The notes beneath the pieces are model-generated. The model saw only the letters and a program-made list of their open reading frames with translations, was not told the origin of the DNA and ran no database searches. Both the position numbers and the translations under genes were made by a program. Below are positions 24,703-35,183 of a DNA stretch of 37,598 nt, piece by piece; the stretch's first letter is position 1; each line of letters opens with the position of its first letter. Origin of the DNA: Nitrososphaerota archaeon (GTDB lineage: Archaea > Iainarchaeota > Iainarchaeia > Iainarchaeales > GCA-2688035); the NCBI GenBank assembly GCA_017610265.1, contig JAFCCH010000008.1, forward strand, positions 1 through 37,598. Reading direction: 5' to 3'.

Positions 24703-26658
24703 ATGAGTATGCTTATCAACGCAATTATTGCCTCTTCACTGATTGCTCTTGTTCTGAGCTTTATCAAAAGAAAGGAGGTTTTGTCCTATCCAAGGGGCAA
24801 CAAGAAAATGGTTGAAATCTCCGATTTAATTCACAAGGGGGCCATGACCTTTCTTTACGCAGAATACAAAGTAATGGCAATTTTTGTTGCAGTAGTTGCA
24901 ATTCTTCTCTTTATTGCATTTGGAATAAATTCCGCAGCAATCTTTATCTTTGGAGCCTTACTCAGCACAATTGCAGGAAACATCGGAATGAGGACTGCCA
25001 CAAGTGCAAACAGTAGAACAACACAAGCTGCAAGAAAAAGCGTAAAAGCAGGTTTTGAGGTTGCATTTGCTTCAGGAAGCGTAATGGGCTTTGCAGTTGT
25101 TGGCCTGGGCCTTTTAGGAGTAACAATTTGCTATCTTGTTTTTGGTGATCCAACCATTATCTATGCCTTTGGCTTTGGAGCAAGTTCAATTGCATTGTTT
25201 GCAAGAGTTGGAGGAGGCATTTACACAAAGGCAGCCGACGTTGGAGCAGACCTTGTTGGAAAAGTTGAACAAGGCATTCCGGAAGACGATCCAAGAAACC
25301 CTGCTGTAATAGCTGACAATGTTGGAGACAATGTTGGAGACGTTGCAGGAATGGGGGCCGATCTTTTCGAAAGCTATGTTGACGCGATTATTGCCGCAAT
25401 GGTAATTGGCTTTACTTTTATGGGAACAAATGGAATTCTAATACCTTTGGCTTTGGCAGCAATTGGAATCATTGCCTCAATTATTTCAACTCTTGCAGTC
25501 AGGGTAAAGAAAGACAATCTCTTTGGTGCAATTGACAAGGGAATCTTTGTAGCTGCAATATTAATGGCAGTTATTTCATACTTTTTCCTGGTTTACTTCC
25601 TTGGAAACTTTGGATTGTTTGCCTCAATTGTTGCAGGCCTTGCAGGTGCAATAATAATCGGCTACAGCACAGAGATTGTGACAAGCCCTTTTCACAGCCC
25701 GACCCAAAAGATTGCAGCGGCAGCTAAATCAGGAGCAGGGACAACTGTTATTGCAGGTTTAAGTACTGGAATGCTTTCAACTGCTGTTCCGGTTTTGGCA
25801 GTTGGAGGTGTAATTCTTGTAAGTTATTATTTTTCCGGAATTATGGGTGTTGCAATTGCCGCAGTTGGAATGCTTGGAACCCTTGGAATAACTTTAGCAT
25901 CTGACACTTACGGAAGTGTTGCAGATAATGCAGCCGGTATCTCTGAAATGGCAGGGCTTGGCAAAAAGATTAGGGGGAGAACAGAACTCTTGGACGCTGT
26001 TGGAAACAGCACTGCCGCAATAGGAAAAGGGTTTGCAATAAGCTCGGCTGCACTAACAGCACTTGCACTTTTTGCATCCTATCTTGTTGTGGCAAAACTT
26101 GACATTATTGACATTGCAACCCCGGCAGTAACAGTCGGCTTGTTTTTGGGAGCACTAATGCCATTTGTTTTCTCTGCTTTTACAATGAGTGCCGTTGGCA
26201 AGGCTGCAGTTGCAATGGTTGTGGAAGTTAGACACCAGTTTAAGACAATTAAGGGATTGATGAAAGGCAAAGCAAAGCCTGATTATGAAAAATGCATTGC
26301 AATCAGCACACAAGCCGCATTGAGAGAGATGATTGTCCCTTCTTTAATTGCAATTCTTGCACCTGTTACAGTTGGACTTGTTTTGGGCCCTGAAGCGCTT
26401 GGCGGATTTTTGGCGGGAGCAATTGCAACAGGGTTTTTGATGGCTGTCTTTATGGCAAACGCCGGAGCAGCCTGGGACAATGCAAAGAAGTATATTGAGG
26501 CAGGGAAATTTGGCGGCAAAGGAAGCGAAGCACACAAGGCAGCAGTTATAGGAGACACTGTTGGCGACCCTTTCAAAGATACTGCTGGCCCATCTTTAAA
26601 CATTCTGATAAAACTGATGACAATTGTCTCCTTGATGATTATTCCCTTTGTTCTCTGA
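24703..26658 (+). CDS. hppA: Membrane-bound ion-translocating pyrophosphatase (K+-stimulated type by motif)
   Basis: [62 protein letters not shown] at the GNxxA/K position. Confidence 0.95.
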   Translation: MSMLINAIIASSLIALVLSFIKRKEVLSYPRGNKKMVEISDLIHKGAMTFLYAEYKVMAIFVAVVAILLFIAFGINSAAIFIFGALLSTIAGNIGMRTATSANSRTTQAARKSVKAGFEVAFASGSVMGFAVVGLGLLGVTICYLVFGDPTIIYAFGFGASSIALFARVGGGIYTKAADVGADLVGKVEQGIPEDDPRNPAVIADNVGDNVGDVAGMGADLFESYVDAIIAAMVIGFTFMGTNGILIPLALAAIGIIASIISTLAVRVKKDNLFGAIDKGIFVAAILMAVISYFFLVYFLGNFGLFASIVAGLAGAIIIGYSTEIVTSPFHSPTQKIAAAAKSGAGTTVIAGLSTGMLSTAVPVLAVGGVILVSYYFSGIMGVAIAAVGMLGTLGITLASDTYGSVADNAAGISEMAGLGKKIRGRTELLDAVGNSTAAIGKGFAISSAALTALALFASYLVVAKLDIIDIATPAVTVGLFLGALMPFVFSAFTMSAVGKAAVAMVVEVRHQFKTIKGLMKGKAKPDYEKCIAISTQAALREMIVPSLIAILAPVTVGLVLGPEALGGFLAGAIATGFLMAVFMANAGAAWDNAKKYIEAGKFGGKGSEAHKAAVIGDTVGDPFKDTAGPSLNILIKLMTIVSLMIIPFVL

Positions 26659-26729
26659 CTGGACAATTGCCTCTGCAATCGTCCCAATAACTTTTTAAAC
26701 TTTAACAACGTTCTTTTTTTGGTGAGTTT

Positions 26730-28688
26730 ATGAAGAGTCCAAAACTGGTTGAAGTTGACAAAAGCAAGAAACATATTTATTGGCCAACGCCTGACATGAA
26801 GGAAAGGGCTTGGGCAGGAACTGATAAAATTTACAAAGACGCGGCAAAGGATCCAAAGGCATTTTGGGCAAAATTGGCTCAAGACGGCCTTGATTGGGAA
26901 ACTCCTTGGAAAAAGGTTTATGAGGAAAAGCCGCCTTACTTCAAATGGTTTTTGGGTGGAAAGCTTAACGCAAGTTACAACTGCCTTGACAGACACCTTA
27001 AAGAAAGAGGAAACAAGGCCGCAATTATTTGGGAGCCAGAATCTCCTAACGAAAAACCAAGGGTATTAACCTACAAACAGCTTCATAGGGAAGTTTGCCA
27101 GTTTGCAAATGCCTTGAAAAAACTTGGCATACAAAAAGGTGATCGAGTTGGAATTTATCTTCCAATGATTCCGGAAGTTATAGTTTCAATGCTTGCATGT
27201 GCAAGAATTGGGGCAATTCACAGCGTTGTTTTTTCAGCTTTCTCTGGAGAAAGCTTTAGAACAAGGGTTGACGACTGCAAGGCAAAGGTCGTAATAACCT
27301 GTGATGGATATTCTAGAAGGGGCAAGCCAATTGAACTAAAGAAACAGGCTGATCTTGCTTCAAGCGCAAAAAGCGTAAAAAAAGCAGTCATTGTCAAAAG
27401 GCTTGGCAATAATGTTGACATGATGGACGGAAGAGATGTCTGGTATCACGAGCTTATTGCAGAGGCAAAGGCTGAATGCAAGGCACAACCAATGGAAGCC
27501 AATTCAACTTTGTTCCTTCTTTACACCTCTGGCACAACAGGAAAGCCAAAGGGGGTAATTCACGATACTGGGGGCTACTTAACACAGGCTTATTGGACAA
27601 CCTTGTTTGATTTTGATTTACATGACAATGATGTCTACTGGTGCACGGCCGACATAGGCTGGATAACCGGACACACTTATGCCTGTTATGGTCCCTTATC
27701 TGTCGGCGCCACAATGGTTGTTTACGAGGGGGGTCCTGACTATCCTGACTGGGGCAGATTCTGGAGCATTGTTGAAAAATTCGGTGTTTCAGTTTTCTAC
27801 ACTGCACCAACAGCAATTAGAATGTTCAAAAAAATGGGCGACAAGTGGATTAAGAAACATGACATTTCTTCAATTAGGCTTCTTGGAACAGTTGGGGAAC
27901 CAATTGACAATGAAGCATGGTACTGGTATTTCAAGACAATTGGAGGGGGAAAAGCCCCTGTAATTGACACCTGGTGGCAGACTGAAACAGGCGGAACACT
28001 AATAACTGCTTTGCCTGGCATTGGCCCGTTTATTCCAACTGTTGCCGGAAGGCCTTTCCCTGGAACAATCGCGGAAATCCTTGACGACATGGGCAAGCCA
28101 GTCAAAAAAGGAGAAACAGGCTATCTTGTTTTCAAGCCACCGTTCCCACCAGGCCTTTTGAGAGGAGTCTGGAACAATTCAAAGAAATACAGGGACACTT
28201 ACTGGAGTGAGTACGGCAACAAAACCTACTTTACAGCTGACGGTGCAAAATGGCATGACAAGCACAATATAAGGGTTACTGGAAGAGTCGACGACGTAAT
28301 GAAGGTCGCAGGTCACCGGCTTTCAAGCGCAGAAGTTGAAGACGCACTAAATTCACATCCTGCAATTATTGAATCAGCGGTTGTTCCAAAGCCTGATGAA
28401 ATAAGAGGCCAGGTTCCTGTTGCATTCATTGTCTTAAAGCGTGACATTGAACCATCAGAAGATTTGCAGAAAGGAATTGTTTCCGCTGTAAAAAAGGAGA
28501 TTGGACCGACTGCAAAACCTCATCAAATAATCTTTGTCAAGGGCTTGCCTAAGACAAGAAGCGGAAAGATAATGAGGCGCTTCCTTAAAAGCATACTGGT
28601 CAACGAAAAGCTTGGTGACGCAACTACTTTGCAGAATCCTGCAATCGTTGATTACCTGAAAGAAGTTGTTGGCTACAAGAAAAAGTAA
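26730..28688 (+). CDS. acsA: Acetyl-CoA synthetase, AMP-forming
   Basis: [77 protein letters not shown]. Confidence 0.95.
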   Translation: MKSPKLVEVDKSKKHIYWPTPDMKERAWAGTDKIYKDAAKDPKAFWAKLAQDGLDWETPWKKVYEEKPPYFKWFLGGKLNASYNCLDRHLKERGNKAAIIWEPESPNEKPRVLTYKQLHREVCQFANALKKLGIQKGDRVGIYLPMIPEVIVSMLACARIGAIHSVVFSAFSGESFRTRVDDCKAKVVITCDGYSRRGKPIELKKQADLASSAKSVKKAVIVKRLGNNVDMMDGRDVWYHELIAEAKAECKAQPMEANSTLFLLYTSGTTGKPKGVIHDTGGYLTQAYWTTLFDFDLHDNDVYWCTADIGWITGHTYACYGPLSVGATMVVYEGGPDYPDWGRFWSIVEKFGVSVFYTAPTAIRMFKKMGDKWIKKHDISSIRLLGTVGEPIDNEAWYWYFKTIGGGKAPVIDTWWQTETGGTLITALPGIGPFIPTVAGRPFPGTIAEILDDMGKPVKKGETGYLVFKPPFPPGLLRGVWNNSKKYRDTYWSEYGNKTYFTADGAKWHDKHNIRVTGRVDDVMKVAGHRLSSAEVEDALNSHPAIIESAVVPKPDEIRGQVPVAFIVLKRDIEPSEDLQKGIVSAVKKEIGPTAKPHQIIFVKGLPKTRSGKIMRRFLKSILVNEKLGDATTLQNPAIVDYLKEVVGYKKK

Positions 28689-28689
28689 T

Positions 28690-29178
28690 TTATCTTAGGA
28701 TCTTTACTCTTCCGTGGCTAGCTCTTACTTCAATAATATCGCCGTCTTTCAAGACCTTTGTTGCGAGCTTTGTGCCAATTACACAAGGAATTCCAATTTC
28801 TCTTGAAATAATTGCGGCATGGCATAGTACTCCACCTTCATCTGTTACTATTGCCGTGGCTTTTTTCATTGCCGGAACAAATTCCGGTCTTGTCATTGAG
28901 GCAACAAGAATGTCGCCTTCTTTAACTTTTTCAAGAGACTCTATTGTTGTACAAATTTTTACTGTACCCGCTGCTGTTCCAAGCGAGGTAGCCTGCCCTA
29001 TAAGTATTTCCATTTCCTCATGCTCTTCTTCCATAGCTTTTTGAAGTTCTTTAAAATCTTTTTCACCAAAGACCTTTTCACCTTTAAGGCTCATAACAAT
29101 TACGCATCCCTTCATTCTTTTTTTGGCCTCTTCTTCAATTGTTTTCTCCCTTATTCTTTGCGGAAGTTCTTCTGCCAT
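28690..29178 (-). CDS. Standalone PEP-utilising-enzyme swivelling (phosphohistidine) domain protein
   Basis: GDILVASMTRPEFVPAMKKATAIVTDEGGVLCHAAIISREIGIPCVIGT with the canonical CHAA histidine. Confidence 0.85.
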   Translation of the reverse strand: MAEELPQRIREKTIEEEAKKRMKGCVIVMSLKGEKVFGEKDFKELQKAMEEEHEEMEILIGQATSLGTAAGTVKICTTIESLEKVKEGDILVASMTRPEFVPAMKKATAIVTDEGGVLCHAAIISREIGIPCVIGTKLATKVLKDGDIIEVRASHGRVKILR

Positions 29179-29287
29179 AAAATAGTGGAGTAACTTTGAA
29201 CTGGCTGAAAAAAACCCTTTAATGAAAACCTTTGCCTGAATTTTTGAGGAATATCCTGTCTTGCACGATCTGCGAAAAGAAGGGCAA

Positions 29288-29887
29288 ATGAAGTCAGCTC
29301 ACAATATTAGGTTAATTTACACAGAGCTTGCCAAAAGGCACAAGACCACAAAGGACTTGCTTTACTATTACTGGCCGCTTGAGCTTGTTCAAACCATTAA
29401 AGAAAAAAAGAAAATTGATGTTGACCTGCTTGCAAAAAGAAAAGACAGATGGCTTTGTGAATACCATTCAAATGGCAAAAGCGAGGAATGGTTTAGCAAA
29501 GAGGCTTTGAAAAAGAGAGATGAAGAAACAGGCCTTGGCCATGAATTAATTCAAAAAGAAATCCAGGGAATGTCTGCCTCGCAGGGAAGGATTGTTGGCA
29601 AGGCAAAAATCTGCCTTAGTGCAAACGTTGCCTATGAAAAGATTTCTGAGGGAGATATTTTAATTACTAGAATGACACTGCCTAATTTTGTTGCGTCAAT
29701 GGCAAAAGCAGGTGCAATTGTAACAGATAAGGGCGGTCTAACCTGCTATGCAGCCATAATTGCAAGAGAGTTAGGAAAGCCATATATTGTGGGAACAAGG
29801 CTTGCAATCAGGTTAATAAAAGACAACGACTTGCTAGAAGTTAATGCAAATCACGGCGTTGTCAAAATAATAAAAGAAGCTAAATAG
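29288..29887 (+). CDS. PEP-utilising swivelling-domain protein with His-to-Tyr substitution, N-terminally truncated
   Basis: GDILITRMTLPNFVASMAKAGAIVTDKGGLTCYAAIIARELGKPYIVGT; CYAA replaces CHAA. An in-frame TGA (29237-29239) separates an upstream ATG (29222) from the open frame. Confidence 0.7.
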   Translation: MKSAHNIRLIYTELAKRHKTTKDLLYYYWPLELVQTIKEKKKIDVDLLAKRKDRWLCEYHSNGKSEEWFSKEALKKRDEETGLGHELIQKEIQGMSASQGRIVGKAKICLSANVAYEKISEGDILITRMTLPNFVASMAKAGAIVTDKGGLTCYAAIIARELGKPYIVGTRLAIRLIKDNDLLEVNANHGVVKIIKEAK

Positions 29888-29905
29888 TCACTTTCTTTCT
29901 TCCAA

Positions 29906-30799
29906 TTACTTTGGAAGAATCCTTCTTGCAATATTCAAAGTTTTTCTTTTAAGGCTTTTTCTGGGCAAGGCTCTTTGCTTTTTGGCAATGTCCTGCCTTA
30001 GGCTTCTGCTTCTGAATTTTAAGCCAAGAAATCTTGTTCGTTTCAAAAATTCAGGGCTTTTTTTGTCAATTCTGTAAAAGCTTATCTTTGGGCCGCGGGC
30101 CATCTGTCTGTCAGTGTAAAGGTCTCCATAGGCCCTTCCAACAAATTGCCCCTTAATATCTTTGTAGGCTCGTTCCCTAATCACCTGTTTAAGCAGACCC
30201 CATCTTTTCAAAGCGTCTACTACAGCATTGCCCTTGCTTTGGCTTGCAGGGTAAACATCGCACCCACTTTTGGTTAGATGGAACTTTATTTCGTGGGACG
30301 CTGCTTTTGATTTGTTTAAATTTGCAATGGCTTGCTTAACCGATTGCTTCAAAATTGCCTTGTTTGCGGGTGAAGGGTCTTTCAATTTAAAATAAAGAGT
30401 TACAAGCTTTGCGTCATTTTTTGGAAAAAAGTATTTGACTCCTTTTTTTGCCAATACTGCTTCAATTTCTGAGAGAAGCTTTCCCCTTTTTTTTTGAAAA
30501 GCTTTTCCCTCTGGAACCATTAAAACTTCTTTGCCGTTAATCCTGTAAAAACCATGTTCTCCGTACAAAAGGCATTTGTTTTCAAGACCGTACTTTTTCA
30601 AAACAGGAACAAAGTCTGCCAGAACATAGTTTGCGGATTTGCCTGTGATAAATGCAACTTTGTATCCTTTTTCAATAAGTTTCTTAATTCTCTTAATTGC
30701 CCTTTCGTCAATAACTCGTTCCCTTTTCCCGCTATTTTTTCGATTAAAGGTTAGGACATCATCTATGTCGCACAATATCACTCTTTGCTTTTCAGGCAT
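29906..30799 (-). CDS. HAD-superfamily phosphatase with basic C-terminal extension
   Basis: VILCDIDDVLTFNR motif I, KVAFITGKSANYV, YGEHGFYRINGK, SKGNAVVDALKRWG; C-terminal RSRSLRQDIAKKQRALPRKSLKRKTLNIARR. Confidence 0.75.
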   Translation of the reverse strand: MPEKQRVILCDIDDVLTFNRKNSGKRERVIDERAIKRIKKLIEKGYKVAFITGKSANYVLADFVPVLKKYGLENKCLLYGEHGFYRINGKEVLMVPEGKAFQKKRGKLLSEIEAVLAKKGVKYFFPKNDAKLVTLYFKLKDPSPANKAILKQSVKQAIANLNKSKAASHEIKFHLTKSGCDVYPASQSKGNAVVDALKRWGLLKQVIRERAYKDIKGQFVGRAYGDLYTDRQMARGPKISFYRIDKKSPEFLKRTRFLGLKFRSRSLRQDIAKKQRALPRKSLKRKTLNIARRILPK

Positions 30800-30958
30800 G
30801 ATTAATCACTTTAGGCTAAATAAATTAATCAGAAATAGTATATTAAAGTTTGTGATGGCAATTAGGGAAAGCTTTTTCTCCAAAAGAGACTTTGCAATCT
30901 TTCTTGTTTCTCTTGCATCTTTGCAGGTTGTAAAACAAAGCAGTGTCATAAATAAATA

Positions 30959-32098
30959 TTATGGCAAAAAGTCTTTCTTCTTAATCTTTGTTGGCAAATA
31001 CTCGGTTGCAACAAATTCAAGTGACTTGTTTGCAAGAGCCTGCTGTTCTATTCTGACCTTTTCCTTCAAGGCCTTTTTCAGCTGGTGCTGCCATGCTTCG
31101 TTTTGAAACCAGGGGTAGGCCATCATTTCTTTTGCCCTCTTAAGGTCTCCGTCCTTCATCTTCTCTGTTACATTTTGAAGGTCGTATATTTCAATGTCAT
31201 CAAGAGTCATTCCAATATATTTTGCGTTAGGGCATGCCATAAAGCCAGAGTGTGCAGCCAAAGCCATTGAACCCTGTTTGATAACACTGTAAATATACCA
31301 CCCATAGGGGTCTCCGTCAGTGAAGACATAAACAGGCAGCTTTTTTTCGGTGTGAAGCCTGTGAATCAACCTTCTTGTTCCACGAGCAGCTTGTCCTCCT
31401 GTGCTTACAAGAATGCAATTGTTGTCTTTTGGAAACCTTTCCTCTACAAGCCTTTCATACATTGCCTCTGTCTCAATTACTAAAACATATTTGGCGTTTA
31501 TTTTCATAATGTCAATTTCTTCCGGCTCAAGCCTTGACATAATGCTCCATCCGCCCCTGCCTAGTTTTCCACAATTAAAGGTGTCGTTGTGGTGCATTTT
31601 GTCCTTTAGTGTAATGTCTCCGTACAATGTTCCCTTTGGATTTGCGTGAAGGTTTAATTTTTCCCTGATTGAGTTAATGCTGTGTTCAAGATCAACAATG
31701 CATGAATCTGATTCTGTCTGCCCTTCAAAAGTGTTTTCTTTTGTGTTTGGCACAGTGTGCTTTAATTCGTAGTAAATTTCTCTGATTGAAGCTGTCTTAT
31801 TGTGCTTTAAGTATTCGTGTGCTTTTGCCGAAACAAGCATGGTTTGCATAAACTTCTTTGCATGCCCAACGTTCAAGAAAGTTCTTGTGGTTTCCTTGTC
31901 TCCAAGTTTTAGAATGCCTTTCTTTTCGTCAAACTCAACATTGCTTTTTCCCCGCTGCTGTGTAACAAATTCTGGATCGGTTTCCTTTTTGATGTCTGCC
32001 ACAATGCCTTTTGCCATGTCGTAGATTTTTGCAGCAATTTGCTTTGGAGTTTCTTTTTCTTTTGCAACTTTATTTTTTTGCTTTGGCATTCTTCTCAC
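30959..32098 (-). CDS. top6A: DNA topoisomerase VI subunit A
   Basis: SIREIYYELKHT (catalytic Tyr region), VLVIETEAMYERL, VYVFTDGDPYGWYIYSVIKQGS. Confidence 0.95.
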   Translation of the reverse strand: MRRMPKQKNKVAKEKETPKQIAAKIYDMAKGIVADIKKETDPEFVTQQRGKSNVEFDEKKGILKLGDKETTRTFLNVGHAKKFMQTMLVSAKAHEYLKHNKTASIREIYYELKHTVPNTKENTFEGQTESDSCIVDLEHSINSIREKLNLHANPKGTLYGDITLKDKMHHNDTFNCGKLGRGGWSIMSRLEPEEIDIMKINAKYVLVIETEAMYERLVEERFPKDNNCILVSTGGQAARGTRRLIHRLHTEKKLPVYVFTDGDPYGWYIYSVIKQGSMALAAHSGFMACPNAKYIGMTLDDIEIYDLQNVTEKMKDGDLKRAKEMMAYPWFQNEAWQHQLKKALKEKVRIEQQALANKSLEFVATEYLPTKIKKKDFLP

Positions 32099-33815
32099 CC
32101 TTTACTTTCTTTTTTTCTTTCGTTGGCTTTTTTACTTCTTTTTTTGATTTCTCTTCCTTTTTTGGCTTTTCTTCTTTGGCCTTTCCATTTTCATTGCCGT
32201 TTTTTGCTTCTTCTTCCTCGGCTTCTTTTGCATCATCAAGTTTAAGTTTTGTCAAAACCATCTTTCTAAGCTTTTTGTCAAGTGTTTCCTTGCTGTCGTT
32301 GGTAATCTGATTTAGTGCGCCGACAATTTCAGGAATATACTTGTAGAAGATTTCCCTTTTCATAAGCCTTTCAGCTTCCCTTCTCTTTCCTGAAATATAT
32401 CTTCCTGCCTTTCTTCCTGTCTGCATCAAAGCAAGCCTGATTTCCTCAATTACCTCGTCTTCGTCGGCAATTGCCTGCTTTCCTGCTCCTGTGTAAGGGA
32501 TGTAAACAGAAATAAAGTTTATTAGGACTGTAACCGGTGCGTGGTCAATGTCCTTTATGTCATATCTTTTCCAGTCAATGCTGTGAACAGCTTTTGTAAT
32601 TGCACAATTTCCTGTGTCAAAAAGCAAAGGAGACCTGTTTGCAAAACGCATTACCTCAAGCCTTTTCTCCTGGCCTGTTGGCCCTGCAACTGTTCTTCCA
32701 GATTTTCCACCATATGCTATTGCAACTTCCACCTGGAATGGAAAACCGCCTTTGTAAACCTGTGGTTTTCTTGTCATAACATGTAGGAATTCAGGGTCAA
32801 CAATGTTCTGCAGGCTTTTGGTAATTCTTTCCTCTCCAATTGGTCTTAGTGCATCAGAACTTGGTGCAATAAAATCAACTTCTTTAAACGCTTTTACAAT
32901 TTCTTCTGCTTCGTCCCATCTCAATTGCTTTGGGTCCTTTTTCATGTCAAAAGAAACCTTTTTTGTAACCGCTTCCAGGCTTTTTTGGCCCATTCTGTCA
33001 AAGTCGTTTCTTAAAAAGCTGTTAACGCTTCTTGCGCTTGTGTATTTTGAAAGGCTAACCATTTCGTCAACCGTTGCGCCCTTTGGGTGTGGCCTGACTG
33101 CAATCGGAGGCTTTGGAACCTTTGCCGCACTTTTCTTAAACAAAAACTTTTGGCCTGTTGGGTCGGTAAACTTTATTTGTGCATGAGGATTTGCAATTGC
33201 TGTTCTCCTCAAGTACTCTAATGGACCTTGTTCCGAATCCCTGTATAGAACGCCTTTGAATTTTGCCCTTACTGCCAGTCCCCTGAAATTCTTATCAATT
33301 TCTTTTAGGTTGGCTATTTTTGGGGCGTTGTGCTTTGGGTCAATTGTAAGTTCAAGGCTTATTGGCTTTCCCTTGCCTGTTCCTGTAATAATCTTGGTTG
33401 GTTTTCCTGTTGTTGACTGGGAGAGCATTGTACAGCCTGCGCTTCCAATTCCCTGCTGTCCCCTGCTTTGAATCATTCTGTGAAACTTTGTCCCGGCAAG
33501 CAACTGTCCAAGTGCCTTTCCAACAGTTTCTTTTGTTAAGCCTGGGCCGTTGTCTTTTGCAGTAATTTCATAATACTCTGTTCCAAGCTCTTCGATTTTT
33601 ACTTCAATTTCCGGAAGGATGTTTGCTTCCTCGCATGCATCCAAAGAATTTGTAACATATTCATGTATTACTGTTGTAAGTGTCCTAACCTTTCCATACA
33701 ATCCGAGCATTTGCTTGTTTTTCTTAAAGAATTCTGCAACACTGTGCTCTTTGAATTCTTTTGCAAGCTGTTCTGCTCCAACAATAGCTGGTTCAATGTT
33801 TTTCTTATCCGCCAT
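32070..33815 (-). CDS. top6B: DNA topoisomerase VI subunit B with Lys/Glu-rich C-terminal tail
   Basis: GHKL ATPase motifs: VIHEYVTNSLDACEEA, AKDNGPGL, SRGQQGIGSAGCTMLSQSTTGKP; overlaps top6A by 29 bp. Confidence 0.95.
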   Translation of the reverse strand: MADKKNIEPAIVGAEQLAKEFKEHSVAEFFKKNKQMLGLYGKVRTLTTVIHEYVTNSLDACEEANILPEIEVKIEELGTEYYEITAKDNGPGLTKETVGKALGQLLAGTKFHRMIQSRGQQGIGSAGCTMLSQSTTGKPTKIITGTGKGKPISLELTIDPKHNAPKIANLKEIDKNFRGLAVRAKFKGVLYRDSEQGPLEYLRRTAIANPHAQIKFTDPTGQKFLFKKSAAKVPKPPIAVRPHPKGATVDEMVSLSKYTSARSVNSFLRNDFDRMGQKSLEAVTKKVSFDMKKDPKQLRWDEAEEIVKAFKEVDFIAPSSDALRPIGEERITKSLQNIVDPEFLHVMTRKPQVYKGGFPFQVEVAIAYGGKSGRTVAGPTGQEKRLEVMRFANRSPLLFDTGNCAITKAVHSIDWKRYDIKDIDHAPVTVLINFISVYIPYTGAGKQAIADEDEVIEEIRLALMQTGRKAGRYISGKRREAERLMKREIFYKYIPEIVGALNQITNDSKETLDKKLRKMVLTKLKLDDAKEAEEEEAKNGNENGKAKEEKPKKEEKSKKEVKKPTKEKKKVKGEKNAKAKK

Positions 33816-33826
33816 TTCACTGCACC

Positions 33827-34378
33827 CTAAATAGTAAACCTTGTTTCTTCACTGCGAGCCTTTTGTAAAAAATCCATTACTGTCTTGTGCCTTGCTCCAT
33901 CCAAAAGCATTTCAATTGCTTTCCTGGCGAGTTCAAGATCGTTGGGTTTTCCAATTATTGCAACCGTTTTTCCCAGCACAGAAATTTTAGTATCGGTAGC
34001 TTTTTCAATTGATTCCCTTGCAAGGCCGTGAGTTCCAATAATTCTTCCCCTTTTTGTCTTCAAAGTTTTTTCTCCACCTCCAACAATGTCGGAAACTTTG
34101 ATAATGTCCAAAATCATTTCCTCTCCAACCAATGCAAACGCATTCTCCGGAGAAAAACCACGCCCTATTGCCTTTACGACATTTACTGTGTCATAAAAAT
34201 TGGCAGAATTTCCCCTTCCTTCAATGTCAACAAGACCTGTTTCACTGTCCACTTTAATTGTTGTTTCAGTCAATTTTTCCAGTTTTCTCTTTATTTTGCC
34301 GTCTGGGCCAATTAGAACGCCTATTCGTTCCTTAGGGATTTTTATTGATTCAAACAATTCGTTAGGCAAAAAAGCCAC
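33827..34378 (-). CDS. KH-domain RNA-binding protein (archaeal Pno1/Dim2-like)
   Basis: Two KH-like repeats: IPKERIGVLIGPDGKIKRKLEKLTETTIKVD and TKRGRIIGTHGLARESIEKATDTKISVLGKTVAIIGKPNDLELARKAIEMLLDGA. Confidence 0.88.
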   Translation of the reverse strand: MAFLPNELFESIKIPKERIGVLIGPDGKIKRKLEKLTETTIKVDSETGLVDIEGRGNSANFYDTVNVVKAIGRGFSPENAFALVGEEMILDIIKVSDIVGGGEKTLKTKRGRIIGTHGLARESIEKATDTKISVLGKTVAIIGKPNDLELARKAIEMLLDGARHKTVMDFLQKARSEETRFTI

Positions 34379-34476
34379 CTATATATAGTATATATAATAT
34401 ATAATGGGGAAAACTTTTAAAAGCTCTTCCAACGAAATATCCTATTCTATCTAAAAGTTTTGGAGGTGAAATCACG

Positions 34477-35112
34477 ATGTTTTTTAACGAATGGATTGAA
34501 GTTTTACTTTTTAAGAAAAAGCCAGCTGATATTGCTGCAACCTCTTTGGAAGAAGGCCTCAAAAACCTTGCAATCGCCGCAGTAATTGTTGGAGTATTAC
34601 AAGGAATCGGAGGTGCAATCCTTGGAGATTTCGGTGCCTTTGTCGCAATAATTGTAAATCCAATTGTTAGTATTTTTATAGTATTTGCTGCTGGATTGGT
34701 TTTTCATATACTCTCCATGATTTTTGGAGGCAAGGGAAGCTTCACTAATTACATAGGAGTCCTTGCAATGATTGATGCATCAATCACAGGCACACTCGGA
34801 GTCTTGTTTGCTTTGATTATTGCTCTCGCAGGATTTGGAGGTATTGGTACTGCCCTTATTGTTGGAGGTTTGATATTCTTTGTTGGAATCCTTGTCTACA
34901 TTTGGCAAATAGTTCTGACAGTGCTTGCAACAGAGGCTGTGCAGAAACTTTCACGTGGAAAGGCAATTGCTGTAATACTTCTTCCACTCTTAGTTGGACT
35001 AGTTATTGGAATAATCTTATTCTTCCTCATGGCCGCTGTATTGTTAGCAATGGCTTCCGCAATTTTTAGCGGTATGGGCGGAGCAACAGGATTTGCTGGA
35101 CTTCCATTGTGA
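34477..35112 (+). CDS. Yip1-like multi-pass membrane protein
   Basis: Five or more hydrophobic segments with Yip1-type layout (IEVLLFKKKPADIAATSLEEGLKNLAIAAVIVG..., GGKGSFTNYIGVLAMIDAS). Confidence 0.6.
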   Translation: MFFNEWIEVLLFKKKPADIAATSLEEGLKNLAIAAVIVGVLQGIGGAILGDFGAFVAIIVNPIVSIFIVFAAGLVFHILSMIFGGKGSFTNYIGVLAMIDASITGTLGVLFALIIALAGFGGIGTALIVGGLIFFVGILVYIWQIVLTVLATEAVQKLSRGKAIAVILLPLLVGLVIGIILFFLMAAVLLAMASAIFSGMGGATGFAGLPL

Positions 35113-35183
35113 ATTCAGCTCCTTTTTTTCTTTTTCTTCTTCTTAAAAAGCTTTAAATATAAGCATTGACTTCTTATTCTTGA

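Noticed and set aside
26283-26996. 237-aa minus ORF opposite hppA and acsA
   Set aside because: Antisense to two conserved genes; translation lacks domain signals.
29222-29239. In-frame TGA after MKTFA as possible UGA recoding
   Set aside because: TGA is used as an ordinary stop elsewhere (for example the antitoxin-like gene) and there is no sign of a SECIS or other recoding signal; N-terminal decay is simpler.
30639-31106. 155-aa plus-strand ORF overlapping the HAD gene start and the top6A 3' end
   Set aside because: Most of it is antisense to two confident genes; the intergenic part (MAIRESFFSKRDFAIF...) has no recognised homology.
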